64,000 nt of DNA from Candidatus Riesia sp. GBBU (GCA_002074035.1 CP012849.1:1-64000); one strand, 5' to 3'. Positions 13,024 to 23,571 are shown, numbered from the stretch's first letter. Numbers and translations are program-made. The notes: generated from the sequence alone by a model not told the origin.

Positions 13024-15678
13024 CTAATCATTAAATAAAAAAAACTTTTCTACCGAGTTTTGTATTAGTGACAATAATTCACAACAATTATCTTTTAAAT
13101 TATTTTCTTTTTTATAAATTTGCATTATTTTTCTATTGCCCCATCTTTTCCATTTTTGTTTTTCATATATGTTATCAAATAAATCATCTGTAGATATTAT
13201 ATGTAATAAATCTTCAGTAACACTAAAAATTAAATTCAGTTCATTATTATTTCTAACAAGAAGAACAATAATTAAAGATTTTTCTAAACTATTAATTTTT
13301 TCTACAATACTTTTTAAAAATCTTCTATGTATATCATTTAATTGATAGATTAACAAACTAAAGTTTTTAAATCTTTTTATTCTTTCTATTAGCTTTCTTG
13401 TGGTTTTTAAAGAAATGTTTTTTTCAATATAAAACACAGATTTTTTTAACATATTTCTTTCAATTAAAATTTTATTAACCCTACTTTCAATTTCTGAATA
13501 ATTACAATTAATCTTTTTTCTTATCTTATCTAAGATAAAAATCTTTTTTTGAACATTTTCTACAGATTTTTCTCCTGTTGTTGCTCGTATTCTTCTAATT
13601 CCATAAGATATTCCAAATTCTTTTTCAATTTTAAAAAATCCTATTTCTCCTGTACTATTTGCATGAGTTCCTATGCATAGCTCAGATGAAAAATCTGAAA
13701 TATTAACAACATTTACTTTGTTTGGATATTTTTTTAAAGGATCAATAAAAATATTCTTATTTATTGCATCATTAAGTTTCATTACAGAAGTAACAATAGG
13801 ATAATTACATTGGATTTTAGAATTTACTATGTTTTCAATATGAAATATTTGTTCAATTGTTAGCGGAAAATAGTTTGAAAAATCAAATTGTATATAATTC
13901 TCATTTATTAATGAACCCATTTGCATAATTCTTTTATTGACAGATTTATTTAGAGCATAATGTAATAAATGAGTTGCAGAATGATTATTGCTTATTTTTA
14001 ATTTTCTTTTAATATCAACATTAATATCAACTAAATCTCCTACCTTAATTGATCCTTTTATAACATGTCCAAAATGTAAGATTAATTCATTACTTTTCTT
14101 TGTATTCTTAACTTCAAATACAGCATATTTACTAATAATGGTTCCAGAATCTCCAACTTGTCCACCAGATTCATGATAGAAAACTGTCTTATTCAAAACA
14201 ATTGCTCCAAAATCGTTTTTCTTTATTTCATTCCTTATCTTATTCTTATAGAAAATCGATACAATAACACTTTGCGATATATCCATTGATTCATATTCTA
14301 TATATTTAGTGTAATTTTTTTTTTTTGTAAAATATGAAAAATTATAAGAACTAAAATTTTTCTGTTTTTCTGAAAGAAATTTTTGTCTCTTCAAAAGAGA
14401 ATCAAATTCTAATTTATTAATCTTTATTTTTTTCTTTTTGCAAAAATCATTTGTCAAATCATATGGAAATCCATATGTATCATGTAATTTAAATGCTATC
14501 TTACCAGGAAGTTCATTATTCTTTATTTTAGATAGTTCTTCATTTAAGATGTCAATTCCTTTTAATAAAACCTTAAAAAATTTACTTTCTTCTTTAAGAA
14601 TTACATTTTGTATGTGCATACTATCATTTCTTGATATAATCAATATGTTTCTCATAATATTTATTACTGGATCGACAAGCTTGTATAAAAATGGGCTATT
14701 GATTCCCAACAAATATCCATGATAAGAAGCACGTCGAATTATTTTTCTTAAAATATATTCTCTTCCTAAATTTCCAGGATTCACTCCTTCATTAATTAAA
14801 AATACAATAGATCTAATATGATCAATAATTACATTTAATGATTTAATATTATACTTTTCTAAAGTAAAAATTTTTAGAAATTCACTAATCAGTTCTTTAA
14901 ATATATCAATACTATAGTTAGATTTTACATCTTGTAAAATCGAAGATATTCTTTCAAGACCCATACCAGAATCGACAAAAAATTTATTTAATTTTCGAAA
15001 TTCTCCATTCTTTTCTTTATTGTATTGTATGAAGACTATGTTCCATACTTCAAAACAATCTTTACTATGTGAAATAAAAATTTTTGAATCTTTAAATGAT
15101 TTATTTCTGTCTACATAAAATATTTCTGTACATGGACCACATGGTCCAAAATCTCCCATTCTCCAAAAATTTTCAGATTCAAAGAAATTATCTTTTTCCT
15201 TTCCAACTCTTAAAATTTGATATTCATGTACTCCAACTATTTTGTTCCATATCTTATATGATTCTTCATCATCTTTATGAACTGTGATCAAGAATCTTTC
15301 TTTAGATATATTAAACCATTCTTTGCTAGTTAACAGTTCCCAAGAAAATTCAATTGCCTCTTTTTTAAAATAATCACCAAAACTAAAGTTTCCTAGCATT
15401 TCAAAGAATGTATGGTGTCTTCTAGAATATCCAATTTTATTTAAATCATTATGTTTACCTCCTGTTCTTATACACTTTTGTGCTGTAGCAACCTTCGGAT
15501 AAATTATCCTCTCTGTACCCAAAAATATATTTTTGAACTGATTCATTCCAGAATTAACAAATAGTAAAGTTGGATCATTTTCCATAATTATGGAACTTCC
15601 ATGAAGAATTTTATGATTTTTTAGTTTAAAAAATTCTAAAAATTCTTGACGTATTTCATTAAGTTTTTTTTTTTTCAT
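13024..15678 (-). CDS. alaS: Alanyl-tRNA synthetase, editing site retained
   Basis: AlaRS charges tRNA-Ala and clears Ser- and Gly-tRNA-Ala. The 884-aa protein is full length (E. coli 876). The class II catalytic core occupies about 1-450, the editing domain about 550-710, and the C-Ala region the remainder. The editing zinc ligands are present as HSATH near residue 566 and CIGTH near 670; the GG of E. coli CGGTH is IG. This is the only synthetase in the window whose proofreading site looks intact. It follows recA (recX deleted) and precedes csrA. Two coding A12 runs, at the start codon and near 14315-14326, are in frame. Confidence 0.97.
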   Translation of the reverse strand: MKKKKLNEIRQEFLEFFKLKNHKILHGSSIIMENDPTLLFVNSGMNQFKNIFLGTERIIYPKVATAQKCIRTGGKHNDLNKIGYSRRHHTFFEMLGNFSFGDYFKKEAIEFSWELLTSKEWFNISKERFLITVHKDDEESYKIWNKIVGVHEYQILRVGKEKDNFFESENFWRMGDFGPCGPCTEIFYVDRNKSFKDSKIFISHSKDCFEVWNIVFIQYNKEKNGEFRKLNKFFVDSGMGLERISSILQDVKSNYSIDIFKELISEFLKIFTLEKYNIKSLNVIIDHIRSIVFLINEGVNPGNLGREYILRKIIRRASYHGYLLGINSPFLYKLVDPVINIMRNILIISRNDSMHIQNVILKEESKFFKVLLKGIDILNEELSKIKNNELPGKIAFKLHDTYGFPYDLTNDFCKKKKIKINKLEFDSLLKRQKFLSEKQKNFSSYNFSYFTKKKNYTKYIEYESMDISQSVIVSIFYKNKIRNEIKKNDFGAIVLNKTVFYHESGGQVGDSGTIISKYAVFEVKNTKKSNELILHFGHVIKGSIKVGDLVDINVDIKRKLKISNNHSATHLLHYALNKSVNKRIMQMGSLINENYIQFDFSNYFPLTIEQIFHIENIVNSKIQCNYPIVTSVMKLNDAINKNIFIDPLKKYPNKVNVVNISDFSSELCIGTHANSTGEIGFFKIEKEFGISYGIRRIRATTGEKSVENVQKKIFILDKIRKKINCNYSEIESRVNKILIERNMLKKSVFYIEKNISLKTTRKLIERIKRFKNFSLLIYQLNDIHRRFLKSIVEKINSLEKSLIIVLLVRNNNELNLIFSVTEDLLHIISTDDLFDNIYEKQKWKRWGNRKIMQIYKKENNLKDNCCELLSLIQNSVEKFFLFND

Positions 15679-15803
15679 AAAATGTTATATATTTCTTTCA
15701 ATATAAAATTAATCTATAAATTTCTAACTAATCTAAAACTTTGAGAAATTTACTAAAAAATAAATAAGTTTTTTACATAAATCATCTGAAACTTTTACAA
15801 ATA

Positions 15804-16799
15804 TTATTTTTTTTTAATTAAAATCTCTCTGATTTTTTCATTTACTTCAGTAAAAACTTTATTGTTTTCCTTAAAAAAATTTGTTACCTGAATTTTTCCC
15901 TGTCCAATCTTTTTACCATTATAACTGTACCAAATTCCAGATTTTTCTATTATCTTACTTTTAATTCCTAACTCTAAAGTTTCTAAATAGATATTAATAC
16001 CTTTTCCATATAAAATTTGGAATTCAGCTTGTTTGAATGGAACAGCTACCTTATTTTTTACTACTTTAACTCTAGTTTCGCTTCCGATAATTTCTTCTCC
16101 AATTTTTACGGAGCCAATTCTCCTGATATCAAGTCTTAAAGAAGCATAAAATTTTAATGCATTTCCTCCAGTTGTAATTTCAGGGTTTCCAAACATAACA
16201 CCAATTTTCATTCTTATTTGATTAATAAAGATTAACAAAGTATTAAATTGTTTTAGATTACCAGATAATTTTCTCATTGCTTGACTCATCATTCTAGCGG
16301 CTAGTCCTATATGCGAGTCTCCAATTTCACCATCGATTTCAGCTTTTGGTGTTAGTGCAGCTACAGAATCAACTACAATAACATTTACTTCTCCAGAACG
16401 AATTAACAAATCACATATTTCAAGTGCTTGCTCTCCAGTATCTGGTTGAGAACAAAGAAGATTATCAATATCAACACCTAATTTTCTGGCATAATTAGGA
16501 TCTAGTGCATGTTCTGCATCAATAAAGGCACAAATTTTATTCTCTTTTTGAGCAGATGAAATAATTTGTAAAGTTAGTGTTGTTTTTCCTGACGATTCTG
16601 GACCATAAATCTCTACAATTCTACCTAATGGTAACCCCTTTCCTAATGCAATATCTAAAGACAAAGATCCTGTAGAAATTGTTTCAACATTCATAGAACG
16701 ATTTTCTCCTAATCTCATAATTGAACCTTTTCCAAATTGTCTTTCAATTTTAAGTAGGATAGTATCCAGAGATTTTTTTTTAATTTCTTTAATATTCAT
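15804..16799 (-). CDS. recA: Recombinase RecA
   Basis: RecA forms the nucleoprotein filament for strand exchange and activates LexA cleavage. The 331-aa product has Walker A GPESSGKT (66-73), Walker [11 protein letters not shown] near 140, and the L2 region [19 protein letters not shown]-like segment with one residue changed (EITTGG). It is shorter than E. coli RecA (353 aa) because the acidic C-terminal tail is trimmed. recX, normally adjacent, is absent. RecA is lost in several insect endosymbionts, so its retention suggests continuing homologous recombination. Confidence 0.97.
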   Translation of the reverse strand: MNIKEIKKKSLDTILLKIERQFGKGSIMRLGENRSMNVETISTGSLSLDIALGKGLPLGRIVEIYGPESSGKTTLTLQIISSAQKENKICAFIDAEHALDPNYARKLGVDIDNLLCSQPDTGEQALEICDLLIRSGEVNVIVVDSVAALTPKAEIDGEIGDSHIGLAARMMSQAMRKLSGNLKQFNTLLIFINQIRMKIGVMFGNPEITTGGNALKFYASLRLDIRRIGSVKIGEEIIGSETRVKVVKNKVAVPFKQAEFQILYGKGINIYLETLELGIKSKIIEKSGIWYSYNGKKIGQGKIQVTNFFKENNKVFTEVNEKIREILIKKK

Positions 16800-17038
16800 C
16801 TTATTTTATATTTTTATAAAAGTTCAGGTAATATAAGAATGAAATAAAAATTATTTATTTTATATAAGTACTTCATATCTCTTTAGAAATTTTTCTAAAA
16901 TTTCTCAAATATTCTGATTTGGAATTTAAAAATGTATTTAATATAACGTTAAAAGATATCTTGTTTAAAATATTTTACGATTATCAATAAATTTAAAATT
17001 GATGTTTAAACTTATGTTAATAAATTTATGAAAGATTT

Positions 17039-17626
17039 TTATTTAGATTTATTTTCTATATTTTTTTCAATTAAACCTATTAATATGTGGATTATTTTCC
17101 CATGCATTTCCTGTATCCTATCAGAATATCCATGATGTGGTATTCTAATTTCTATATCAGAAATCTTTCCTAATTTTCCTCCATTCATTCCAGTGAAAGA
17201 TATAACTTGAATATTTTTTAACTTTGCAGCTTGTACTGCTTCTAGAATATTTTCAGAATTTCCAGAAGTAGAAAAAACAACTAAAATATCTTCTTTTTTC
17301 CCAATTGCTTCTACATATCTAGAAAACACATATCTATATCCAAAATCATTTCCTACACAAGAAATATGGCTAGAATCAGAAATAGATATTGCTGGATATG
17401 CTGAACGATAATTTCGATATTTTCCTGTTAATTCTTCAGCAAAATGCATGGAATCACAATTTGAACCTCCATTACCACAAGAAATTACTTTCCCGCCTAG
17501 CTTAAATGATTTGCATATCATAAAAGCAGCTTGTTCAATTAATAAAAAATTTCTTTCTTTATCAGAAAATTTTTTCAGTACCAACACTGATTCATTTAAT
17601 TCATTTAAAATAAAATTTTTATACAT
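17039..17626 (-). CDS. gmhA: Phosphoheptose isomerase GmhA
   Basis: GmhA converts sedoheptulose 7-phosphate to D-glycero-D-manno-heptose 7-phosphate, the first step toward LPS inner-core heptose. The 195-aa product matches the E. coli enzyme (192 aa) along its length, with SIS-domain [19 protein letters not shown] at 50-68 including Glu65, [10 protein letters not shown] near 118, and the C-terminal [14 protein letters not shown] containing the catalytic His. Retention suggests that some LPS inner core is still made. The 201 bp upstream are shared with the divergent gshB promoter region. Confidence 0.96.
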   Translation of the reverse strand: MYKNFILNELNESVLVLKKFSDKERNFLLIEQAAFMICKSFKLGGKVISCGNGGSNCDSMHFAEELTGKYRNYRSAYPAISISDSSHISCVGNDFGYRYVFSRYVEAIGKKEDILVVFSTSGNSENILEAVQAAKLKNIQVISFTGMNGGKLGKISDIEIRIPHHGYSDRIQEMHGKIIHILIGLIEKNIENKSK

Positions 17627-17839
17627 TTTTAATAAACTTAAAAACTTATGAAATAAGTGAGTTTTTTTAGTATAACATTTTTTTCATAAAAAATTTTTAC
17701 GATCTTACAAAAAATTTATCAAATTATTTAGTATAATAACAATTATTTAGAATAGTTGACATTCTACAAATTTATTTTATGAAGTACACAAGATCATTTT
17801 TAATAAAAATATTTGATTTTAATATAAATGGAGAAAAAT

Positions 17840-18817
17840 TTGATCAAATTAGGAATAATTATGGACTCAATACTATCAATAAAAAGAAAAAAAGATAGTA
17901 GTTTAGCGATGTTGTTAGAAGCAAAAAAAAGAGAGTATGAAATTTTTTATATGGAAACAAAAGATTTATTTTTATTAAATAACGAAGTTTATTCAATTGT
18001 AAAAAAATTAAAACATATAAATGAAAAAACGAATAATTGGTTTAAATTTGAAAAAGAAATAACAATAAATCTAGAATATCTGAATGTTATTTTGATGAGG
18101 AAGGATCCGCCATTCAATAATGAGTATTTGTATCATACTTATATCTTAGAAAAATTAGAAAAAAAAGGTATTTTAATAATTAATAATCCAAAAAGTTTAA
18201 GAAATTTTAATGAGAAACTATTTCCTATAGAATTTCCTAACATTATTCCAGAAACAATTGTTACAAAAAATATAAAAATTCTCCATAAATTCTATAAAAA
18301 AAATAATGATGTAATTTTAAAGCCATTAAACCTAATGGGAGGAAAATACATATTCAGAATTAAAAAAAATGATAAAAATTTAAATGTTATATTAGAAACT
18401 ATAACAAAGTTTGGTACAAGATCTTGCATAATGCAAAAATATGTTAATGATATCAAATATGGTGACAAAAGAGTTTTTATAATTAATGGTAATCCAATTA
18501 AATATTTTTTATTTAGAGTTCCAAAAAAAGAAGAAAATCGTGGAAATCTTTCGACCGGCGGATTAGGAAAAATAGGAGAAATAACTAAAAAAGAAAAAAA
18601 AATTATAAATATAGTATCTCCAATTCTAAAAAAACATGGATTACTTATTGCTGGATTAGATATAATAGGTAATTATTTAATTGAAATAAATATAACTAGT
18701 CCTACATGCATAAGAGAGATAGAAAGATTAGTTCCTGGATTTTCAATTACTAAAAAAATTTTTGATATGATAGAAGAGAAGATACAAAAATCTAGAAAAA
18801 ATCATATTATCAAGTAG
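17840..18817 (+). CDS. gshB: Glutathione synthetase
   Basis: GshB adds glycine to gamma-glutamylcysteine using ATP. The ATP-grasp protein carries CIREIERLVPG, LDIIGNYLIEINITSPT and GDKRVFIINGNP. I place the start at the TTG at 17840 because LIKLGIIMD lines up with the E. coli start MIKLGIVMD and GGAG lies at 17830-17833 with correct spacing. An ATG at 17828 would add four residues but has no ribosome site. E. coli GshB is 315 aa; this is 325. The glycine loop GGMGGASI of E. coli reads NLMGGKYI here. It heads the gshB-yqgE-ruvX-yggS-yggT block, as in E. coli. Confidence 0.94.
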   Translation: MIKLGIIMDSILSIKRKKDSSLAMLLEAKKREYEIFYMETKDLFLLNNEVYSIVKKLKHINEKTNNWFKFEKEITINLEYLNVILMRKDPPFNNEYLYHTYILEKLEKKGILIINNPKSLRNFNEKLFPIEFPNIIPETIVTKNIKILHKFYKKNNDVILKPLNLMGGKYIFRIKKNDKNLNVILETITKFGTRSCIMQKYVNDIKYGDKRVFIINGNPIKYFLFRVPKKEENRGNLSTGGLGKIGEITKKEKKIINIVSPILKKHGLLIAGLDIIGNYLIEINITSPTCIREIERLVPGFSITKKIFDMIEEKIQKSRKNHIIK

Positions 18818-18853
18818 CAAATTTTTAGAAATACAATTTATATTTTACAAAAA

Positions 18854-19408
18854 ATGAATTTACAAAATCACTTTCTTATAGCAACACCAACATTGTTAAA
18901 TACGTATTTCAGAAAATCTGTAATATATGTTTGTGAACACAATGAAAAAGGAGCTATGGGTCTAATTATTAATAGACCGATAGAACAGGTTTCGATATAT
19001 AATATATTAAAAAATTTAAACATCAAGCATGAAAAAGAATATATGTTTAATCAGCCTATTTTTTCAGGTGGACCAGTTGCAGAGGCTCATGGATTTATTT
19101 TACACTCTCCAAAAGTTGGTTTTAGCTCTACTTTAAAGTTATCTGAAGAAATCATGATTACAACTTCAAAAGATATACTAGAAAGTTTAGGAACAGAAAA
19201 ACAACCAGAAAAAACTTTGATTGCGTTGGGATATTCTAGCTGGAGTAAGGGACAGTTAGAAAATGAGATGCTTGGAAATAGCTGGTTAATAACTAAGGCA
19301 GATAGTAAAATAATCTTTCATACTCCAATTATAGATAGATGGAAAAAAGCTGCAGAATTAATTGGAGTTAACATACTAAAATTTTCTAATCAAACTGGAC
19401 ACGTATAA
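18854..19408 (+). CDS. yqgE: YqgE/AlgH family protein
   Basis: A conserved UPF0301 protein of uncertain function. The 184-aa product matches E. coli YqgE (187 aa), with ATPTLLNTYFRKSVIYVCEHN near the start (residues 9-29), GAMGLIINRP, FSGGPV and GYSSWSKGQLENEM. It lies between gshB and ruvX as in E. coli, and its stop codon directly abuts the ruvX start, suggesting co-translation. Confidence 0.94.
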   Translation: MNLQNHFLIATPTLLNTYFRKSVIYVCEHNEKGAMGLIINRPIEQVSIYNILKNLNIKHEKEYMFNQPIFSGGPVAEAHGFILHSPKVGFSSTLKLSEEIMITTSKDILESLGTEKQPEKTLIALGYSSWSKGQLENEMLGNSWLITKADSKIIFHTPIIDRWKKAAELIGVNILKFSNQTGHV

Positions 19409-19834
19409 ATGAAAAAATTTTTATTTATTTCATTTGATTTTGGGGAAAAAAACATTGGAGTCGCAATTGGTCAAAATATAACAAACACAGCTACACCGAT
19501 AACAAACTTAAGAATAAAAAATAAAATAGATCTATTCAAAAATATTGAAAAAATCATTAAAGATTGGAATCCAAAAGTTGCTATAGTTGGTCTTCCATTA
19601 AACATGAATGGAACTGAACAAAAGATTGGTGAAAAATCAAAAAGATTTTCTGAATCTTTAAGAAAAGAATTTAATATAACTACAATAATGCAAGATGAAA
19701 GACTAACCTCTATAGAGGCAAAAGAAAGAATTTTCTTACGAAAAGGATATAGATATTTAACATGCGAAAGAATAAATTCTTTGTCAGCTTCAATAATCTT
19801 AGAAAATTGGTTCAATAAAATACAAAAAATATAA
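19409..19834 (+). CDS. ruvX: Holliday junction resolvase-like protein RuvX (YqgF), 16S pre-rRNA processing
   Basis: YqgF is an RNase H-fold nuclease needed for maturation of the 16S rRNA 5' end in E. coli. The 141-aa product (E. coli 138) has the first catalytic strand FDFGEKNIGVAIG at 9-21, VGLPLNMNGTEQ near 65, and the acidic motif DERLTS near 102. It starts immediately after the yqgE stop, with no gap. Its retention fits ribosome maturation as a core function of the remaining genome. Confidence 0.95.
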   Translation: MKKFLFISFDFGEKNIGVAIGQNITNTATPITNLRIKNKIDLFKNIEKIIKDWNPKVAIVGLPLNMNGTEQKIGEKSKRFSESLRKEFNITTIMQDERLTSIEAKERIFLRKGYRYLTCERINSLSASIILENWFNKIQKI

Positions 19835-19865
19835 ATTTTTATTTATAGTTTTAATTTTAATTATT

Positions 19866-20558
19866 ATGATTAATTCGATAGAAAACTTACGTTCTGTTAA
19901 AGAAGTACATGAAATAATACTTAAGGCAAAGAAATTCTTTTATAGAAAAAATAATGAAATTACTTTGATAATAGTCAGTAAAAATCTTTCTTTGAAAGAA
20001 ACTAAGAAAATTATAAATCAAGGACAAAAAAATTTTGGAGAAAATTATGTACAAGAAGGAATAAAAAAAATCTTCTTTTTCAGAAAAAGCAAAAATTTAA
20101 TTTGGCATTTTATAGGAAAAATTCAATCTAATAAGACTAAAATAATAGCTGAAAATTTTGATTGGTGTCATACAATTGATAGAATAAAGATTGCTAAAAG
20201 ATTAAATTTTCAAAGACCAAAGAATAAAACTCCTTTAAACGTTTTAATACAAATACAGACTGAAAGTCTTGATCTAGAAGTAGAAATATTTCTGAAAAAT
20301 TTAAAAAAATTAGTTAAAAAAATTTTAACTTTCCAAAAACTTAAATTTCGTGGATTTATGATGATGCAAAAAAAAGAATTTAGTTTAGAAAAAAAAATAT
20401 TAAATTATATTAAAATAAAAAATATATTTGAAAATTTCAGGAAAAAAAATAAAAAAATTGACACATTATCAATAGGAACATCTAAAGATTTCGCTATAGC
20501 AATAGCATGCGGATCAAATCTATTAAGAATAGGATCATTACTTACAAAAAGTAATTAA
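19866..20558 (+). CDS. yggS: Pyridoxal phosphate homeostasis protein YggS
   Basis: An alanine-racemase-fold protein that binds PLP and buffers vitamin B6. The 230-aa product has the PLP lysine in IIVSKNLS (near residue 38), FGENYVQEG, WHFIGKIQSNK, DWCHTIDR and the phosphate-binding GTSKDF and LRIGS segments. The C-terminal end is trimmed relative to E. coli, where GTAIFGARDY follows. It lies 31 bp after ruvX; the PilT-like yggR between them in E. coli is deleted. Confidence 0.94.
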   Translation: MINSIENLRSVKEVHEIILKAKKFFYRKNNEITLIIVSKNLSLKETKKIINQGQKNFGENYVQEGIKKIFFFRKSKNLIWHFIGKIQSNKTKIIAENFDWCHTIDRIKIAKRLNFQRPKNKTPLNVLIQIQTESLDLEVEIFLKNLKKLVKKILTFQKLKFRGFMMMQKKEFSLEKKILNYIKIKNIFENFRKKNKKIDTLSIGTSKDFAIAIACGSNLLRIGSLLTKSN

Positions 20559-20745
20559 ATATTTTAAAGAAATTCATATTAATTTTTTCTTAATAGAAGA
20601 ATTTTATTTCTGATATTCCAGAGTTTTTCGAAAGTTTATTTAACAATTTGTAAACTATGTTTGATAAAACTTTTTAGAATTATATAAACTTATTTAAGAT
20701 TTCTAAAAACTTTTAAAACAAATATTTCAATATTTTGAGGAAAAA

Positions 20746-21333
20746 ATGCAGTTTCTAAATTTTATTGTATTAACTGTTACTCAGATATATATATTTTGTT
20801 TCTTACTAAGAGAATGGATCGATTTTATAAAAATTTGTCAATATACATATTGTTTCCAAATGATTGTTAAAATCACAGATCCAATATTAAAATTAATAAA
20901 TAAAATTCCAACACTAAATAATATTTTATATTTTAAGAGTTTTTTTATCGCTTATATCTTCACTGTCTTAAGTATTATATTTATAATTTGGACTAAAGAT
21001 GAATTTCCAAAAATTAATTTATCTTTATTAATAATATGTTTTATTCAATTACTAACTTATATTGGAAAATTGATATTTTGGGTTATATTAATACAAATAA
21101 ATTTAAAATTTTTTCATAAACAAAATAGCGATATAAACTTCATATTAAATCAAATTTTAGAACCATTACTTTATATAGTAAAAAATATATTTCCATTTTT
21201 GAATCAAGTGAATTTTTTAAAGATTATCATTATATTAGTTTTATTCCCTTTAAATTTCCTAAAAAACGATATATTACTATTAATTGACAGTAGAATAGCA
21301 GAATATTTACTAACGAATTCTAACTTATTATAA
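20746..21333 (+). CDS. yggT: YggT family inner-membrane protein
   Basis: A 195-aa hydrophobic protein (E. coli 188) with two YGGT repeats, each a membrane hairpin. The first repeat contains LLREWIDFI and MIVKITDPILKLINKIP; the second contains IQINLKFF and QILEPLLYIVKNIFPF. The role of the family is not settled; links to osmotic tolerance and membrane protein assembly have been proposed. It has an AGGA-type site (TGAGGAAAAA) before the ATG. Synteny with yggS supports the call. Confidence 0.9.
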   Translation: MQFLNFIVLTVTQIYIFCFLLREWIDFIKICQYTYCFQMIVKITDPILKLINKIPTLNNILYFKSFFIAYIFTVLSIIFIIWTKDEFPKINLSLLIICFIQLLTYIGKLIFWVILIQINLKFFHKQNSDINFILNQILEPLLYIVKNIFPFLNQVNFLKIIIILVLFPLNFLKNDILLLIDSRIAEYLLTNSNLL

Positions 21334-21381
21334 ATACTCAAGTTAACAAATATTTAAACTAAAAAATAACTTTGCAAAAAT

Positions 21382-21400
21382 TACTAATTTCACATTAGTA
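21382..21400. terminator. Possible bidirectional terminator between yggT and pabA
   Basis: TACTAAT and ATTAGTA form a 7-bp stem around TTCAC between two convergent genes, overlapping the pabA stop. The T tail is weak, so this is only a candidate. Confidence 0.25.
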
Positions 21401-21970
21401 TTCTAAGAAATTTTTCAATAATTTATGACCACTTTCAGTAAGAATACTTTCAGGATGAAATTGTAGTCCTTCTATTGGTAATTTTTTATGCCTTATGCCC
21501 ATAATTTCATCAAATTTTCCTTTTTTAATAGTCCAACAAGTAACCTCTAGAACAGATGGAATTGATTTTGCATCAATAATTAAAGAATGATATCTAGCGC
21601 CTTTAATAGGCGAGGAAACATTTTTCATTATACCCACATCTTTATGATAGATCAGAGACGCTTTCCCATGAAAAGGAATTTTCGCTTTAATAACAGATGC
21701 TCCAAAAACTTGTCCAATAACTTGATGACCTATACAAATACCAAGAATCGGAATTTTTTTTGAAAAAAAACTCACAACATTTGATGAAATTCCAGTACTA
21801 TTAGGACTCCCTGGCCCAGGAGAAATTACTATATGCGAAGGGGAAATATACCCTATTTCTTTTAAAGAAATTTTATCATTTCTTTTAACAATTACTTTTT
21901 TACCTAATTCACAAAAATATTGATAAAGATTATATGTGAAAGAATCATAATTATCTATTATTAGAATCAT
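21395..21970 (-). CDS. pabA: Aminodeoxychorismate synthase, glutamine amidotransferase subunit
   Basis: PabA releases ammonia from glutamine for PabB to convert chorismate to aminodeoxychorismate on the way to p-aminobenzoate and folate. The 191-aa product is a class I amidotransferase: oxyanion region SPGPGSP (50-56), nucleophile Cys79 in GICIGHQ, and the His-Glu pair in LQFHPES. It could serve as TrpG in principle, but pabB is present at 55 kb and no trp gene is seen. It lies apart from its E. coli neighbours, next to the yggT end. Confidence 0.92.
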   Translation of the reverse strand: MILIIDNYDSFTYNLYQYFCELGKKVIVKRNDKISLKEIGYISPSHIVISPGPGSPNSTGISSNVVSFFSKKIPILGICIGHQVIGQVFGASVIKAKIPFHGKASLIYHKDVGIMKNVSSPIKGARYHSLIIDAKSIPSVLEVTCWTIKKGKFDEIMGIRHKKLPIEGLQFHPESILTESGHKLLKNFLEY

Positions 21971-22294
21971 ATCATACTAGTATTAAAACAAAGTAATTAA
22001 ACTTCTGTTGTAGATTAATTTTTTCTATAAATGGAAAGTTAACTGAAAAGATTAAAACAATATTTTAAGAAATTTAAAGTATTAAACGTTTTATATAAAA
22101 TTAACATTGTTATAAATGAGATTATTAAATGTATTTATTTTAATAAATTAAATTTAAATAAAAACAAATTCTTAAAATTATTACTAATGTTTAGTAATGA
22201 TAAATTTGTTATAAATACATTAATTACAAACTTATAATAAAATACTTAAAATAACTTAAAATTTATGAAAAACTATACGAAAATTTAAATTTAT
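21971..22294. other. AT-rich spacer after the truncated polA
   Basis: These 324 bases between pabA and polA hold no gene that I can see. They lie where the Klenow part of polA would follow, but I recognise no residual polymerase motifs. Confidence 0.5.
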
Positions 22295-23185
22295 CTAAAA
22301 ATAGAAAAGTAATTTTTTATTAAAACTCTCGAACAAACTTTTTAATTTATAACGTATAAAGAATTCTTTTAGTTTTTTCGAATTAGTTCTTCTCTTTTTT
22401 AGAGAATGAATACTAAAATTTAAATCTAAATTTGTTTGAATAGTTGCTAATTTATATGAAAGAAAAGCTAGTTTTTTATATTGTACAATTTTGCTATATA
22501 AACTGTTTGACCCACGAAATTTCAATTCTTTTATTTTTGACAACTTTCTATATATTGTTTTTAGATCTCCAATTTTTTCTATTAGAATAGAAGCCGTTTT
22601 CTTCCCTATTCCAGGAACACCTGGGATATTATCTGAAGAATCTCCTGCTAAAGATAGATAATCAATCATTAAATTTGGTAAAAACCCATATTTAGAAACT
22701 ACATCTTCTGATTTTAGAATTTTTTTTTCAGAAGGATGCAGAAGAAAAACCCTATTGTTTATTAATTGTATCATATCTTTATCAATTGTACTAATTAATA
22801 TAGGAGAATTTATATTATCGGTATTTTTTGTAACTAAAGTTCCTATTACGTCATCTGCTTCTACGCCAGATACTTGAACTATAGGAAATCCTATAGAGTC
22901 GATTACATCGAAAATTGGATTAATTTGTTTAATAAGATCCTTTGGCATAGGTTTTCTATTAGATTTATATTGTTTGTAAATTTTTGTTCTAAAGTTTTTT
23001 CCTGGAGCATCAAATATTACTATTATATTAACTAAACTATATTTCATAACAAAATTGTACAAAGTTCGTATAAATCCATGTATTGCACCTATTGGTTCAG
23101 AAAAAACATTACTTAGATTCTGAAATGTATAGTATGATCGATACAAATAAAATGATCCATCAATTAAAAGAAATGAATCTTTCAT
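22295..23185 (-). CDS. polA: PolA reduced to its 5'-3' exonuclease domain
   Basis: This 296-aa protein corresponds to E. coli DNA polymerase I residues 1 to about 300 and contains no Klenow region. It would remove RNA primers and flaps. Visible motifs are LIDGSFYLYR (7-16), VIFDAPGKNFR, GVEADDVIGT with metal-binding acids, STIDKDMIQL, and the helix-hairpin-helix GDSSDNIPGVPGIGKKTA. A stop ends the frame at the domain boundary. The same stand-alone nuclease form is known in Buchnera, so this is probably functional. Polymerisation after flap removal would need another polymerase. Confidence 0.93.
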   Translation of the reverse strand: MKDSFLLIDGSFYLYRSYYTFQNLSNVFSEPIGAIHGFIRTLYNFVMKYSLVNIIVIFDAPGKNFRTKIYKQYKSNRKPMPKDLIKQINPIFDVIDSIGFPIVQVSGVEADDVIGTLVTKNTDNINSPILISTIDKDMIQLINNRVFLLHPSEKKILKSEDVVSKYGFLPNLMIDYLSLAGDSSDNIPGVPGIGKKTASILIEKIGDLKTIYRKLSKIKELKFRGSNSLYSKIVQYKKLAFLSYKLATIQTNLDLNFSIHSLKKRRTNSKKLKEFFIRYKLKSLFESFNKKLLFYF

Positions 23186-23571
23186 AAAGAAACCAGTGAC
23201 TGAATTATATGAAAAATAAATATAATTGATTATTATTAGAATAATCTTAACTTAACAAATAATAAACTTTCTATTTATACAAATTAGTTCTATAAACAGA
23301 TTTATTGAAATTTTTTAAAATAGTTAAAAATGATCAATTAAAAATATTTATAAATTTTAGTTCTTAATAATTCATAAGTGTTATATTAGTTATAAAAATA
23401 AATATATAGATAAACTAAATCAGTTCAACATATTTTTATTTCTAAAAAATTAAGAAATACTAAAAATAATTTTCAATCAAAAAATTCTTAAAATATATAA
23501 TAGTTATTAAATTTTTTAAAGAAAATCTAGACAGAAATTATTACAGAACTGTTAAAAAATTAACTATGACT
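23186..23571. other. AT-rich spacer between polA and yfaE
   Basis: There are 386 bases without a recognisable gene, RNA or strong hairpin. It must hold the polA promoter. Nothing else can be supported. Confidence 0.5.
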
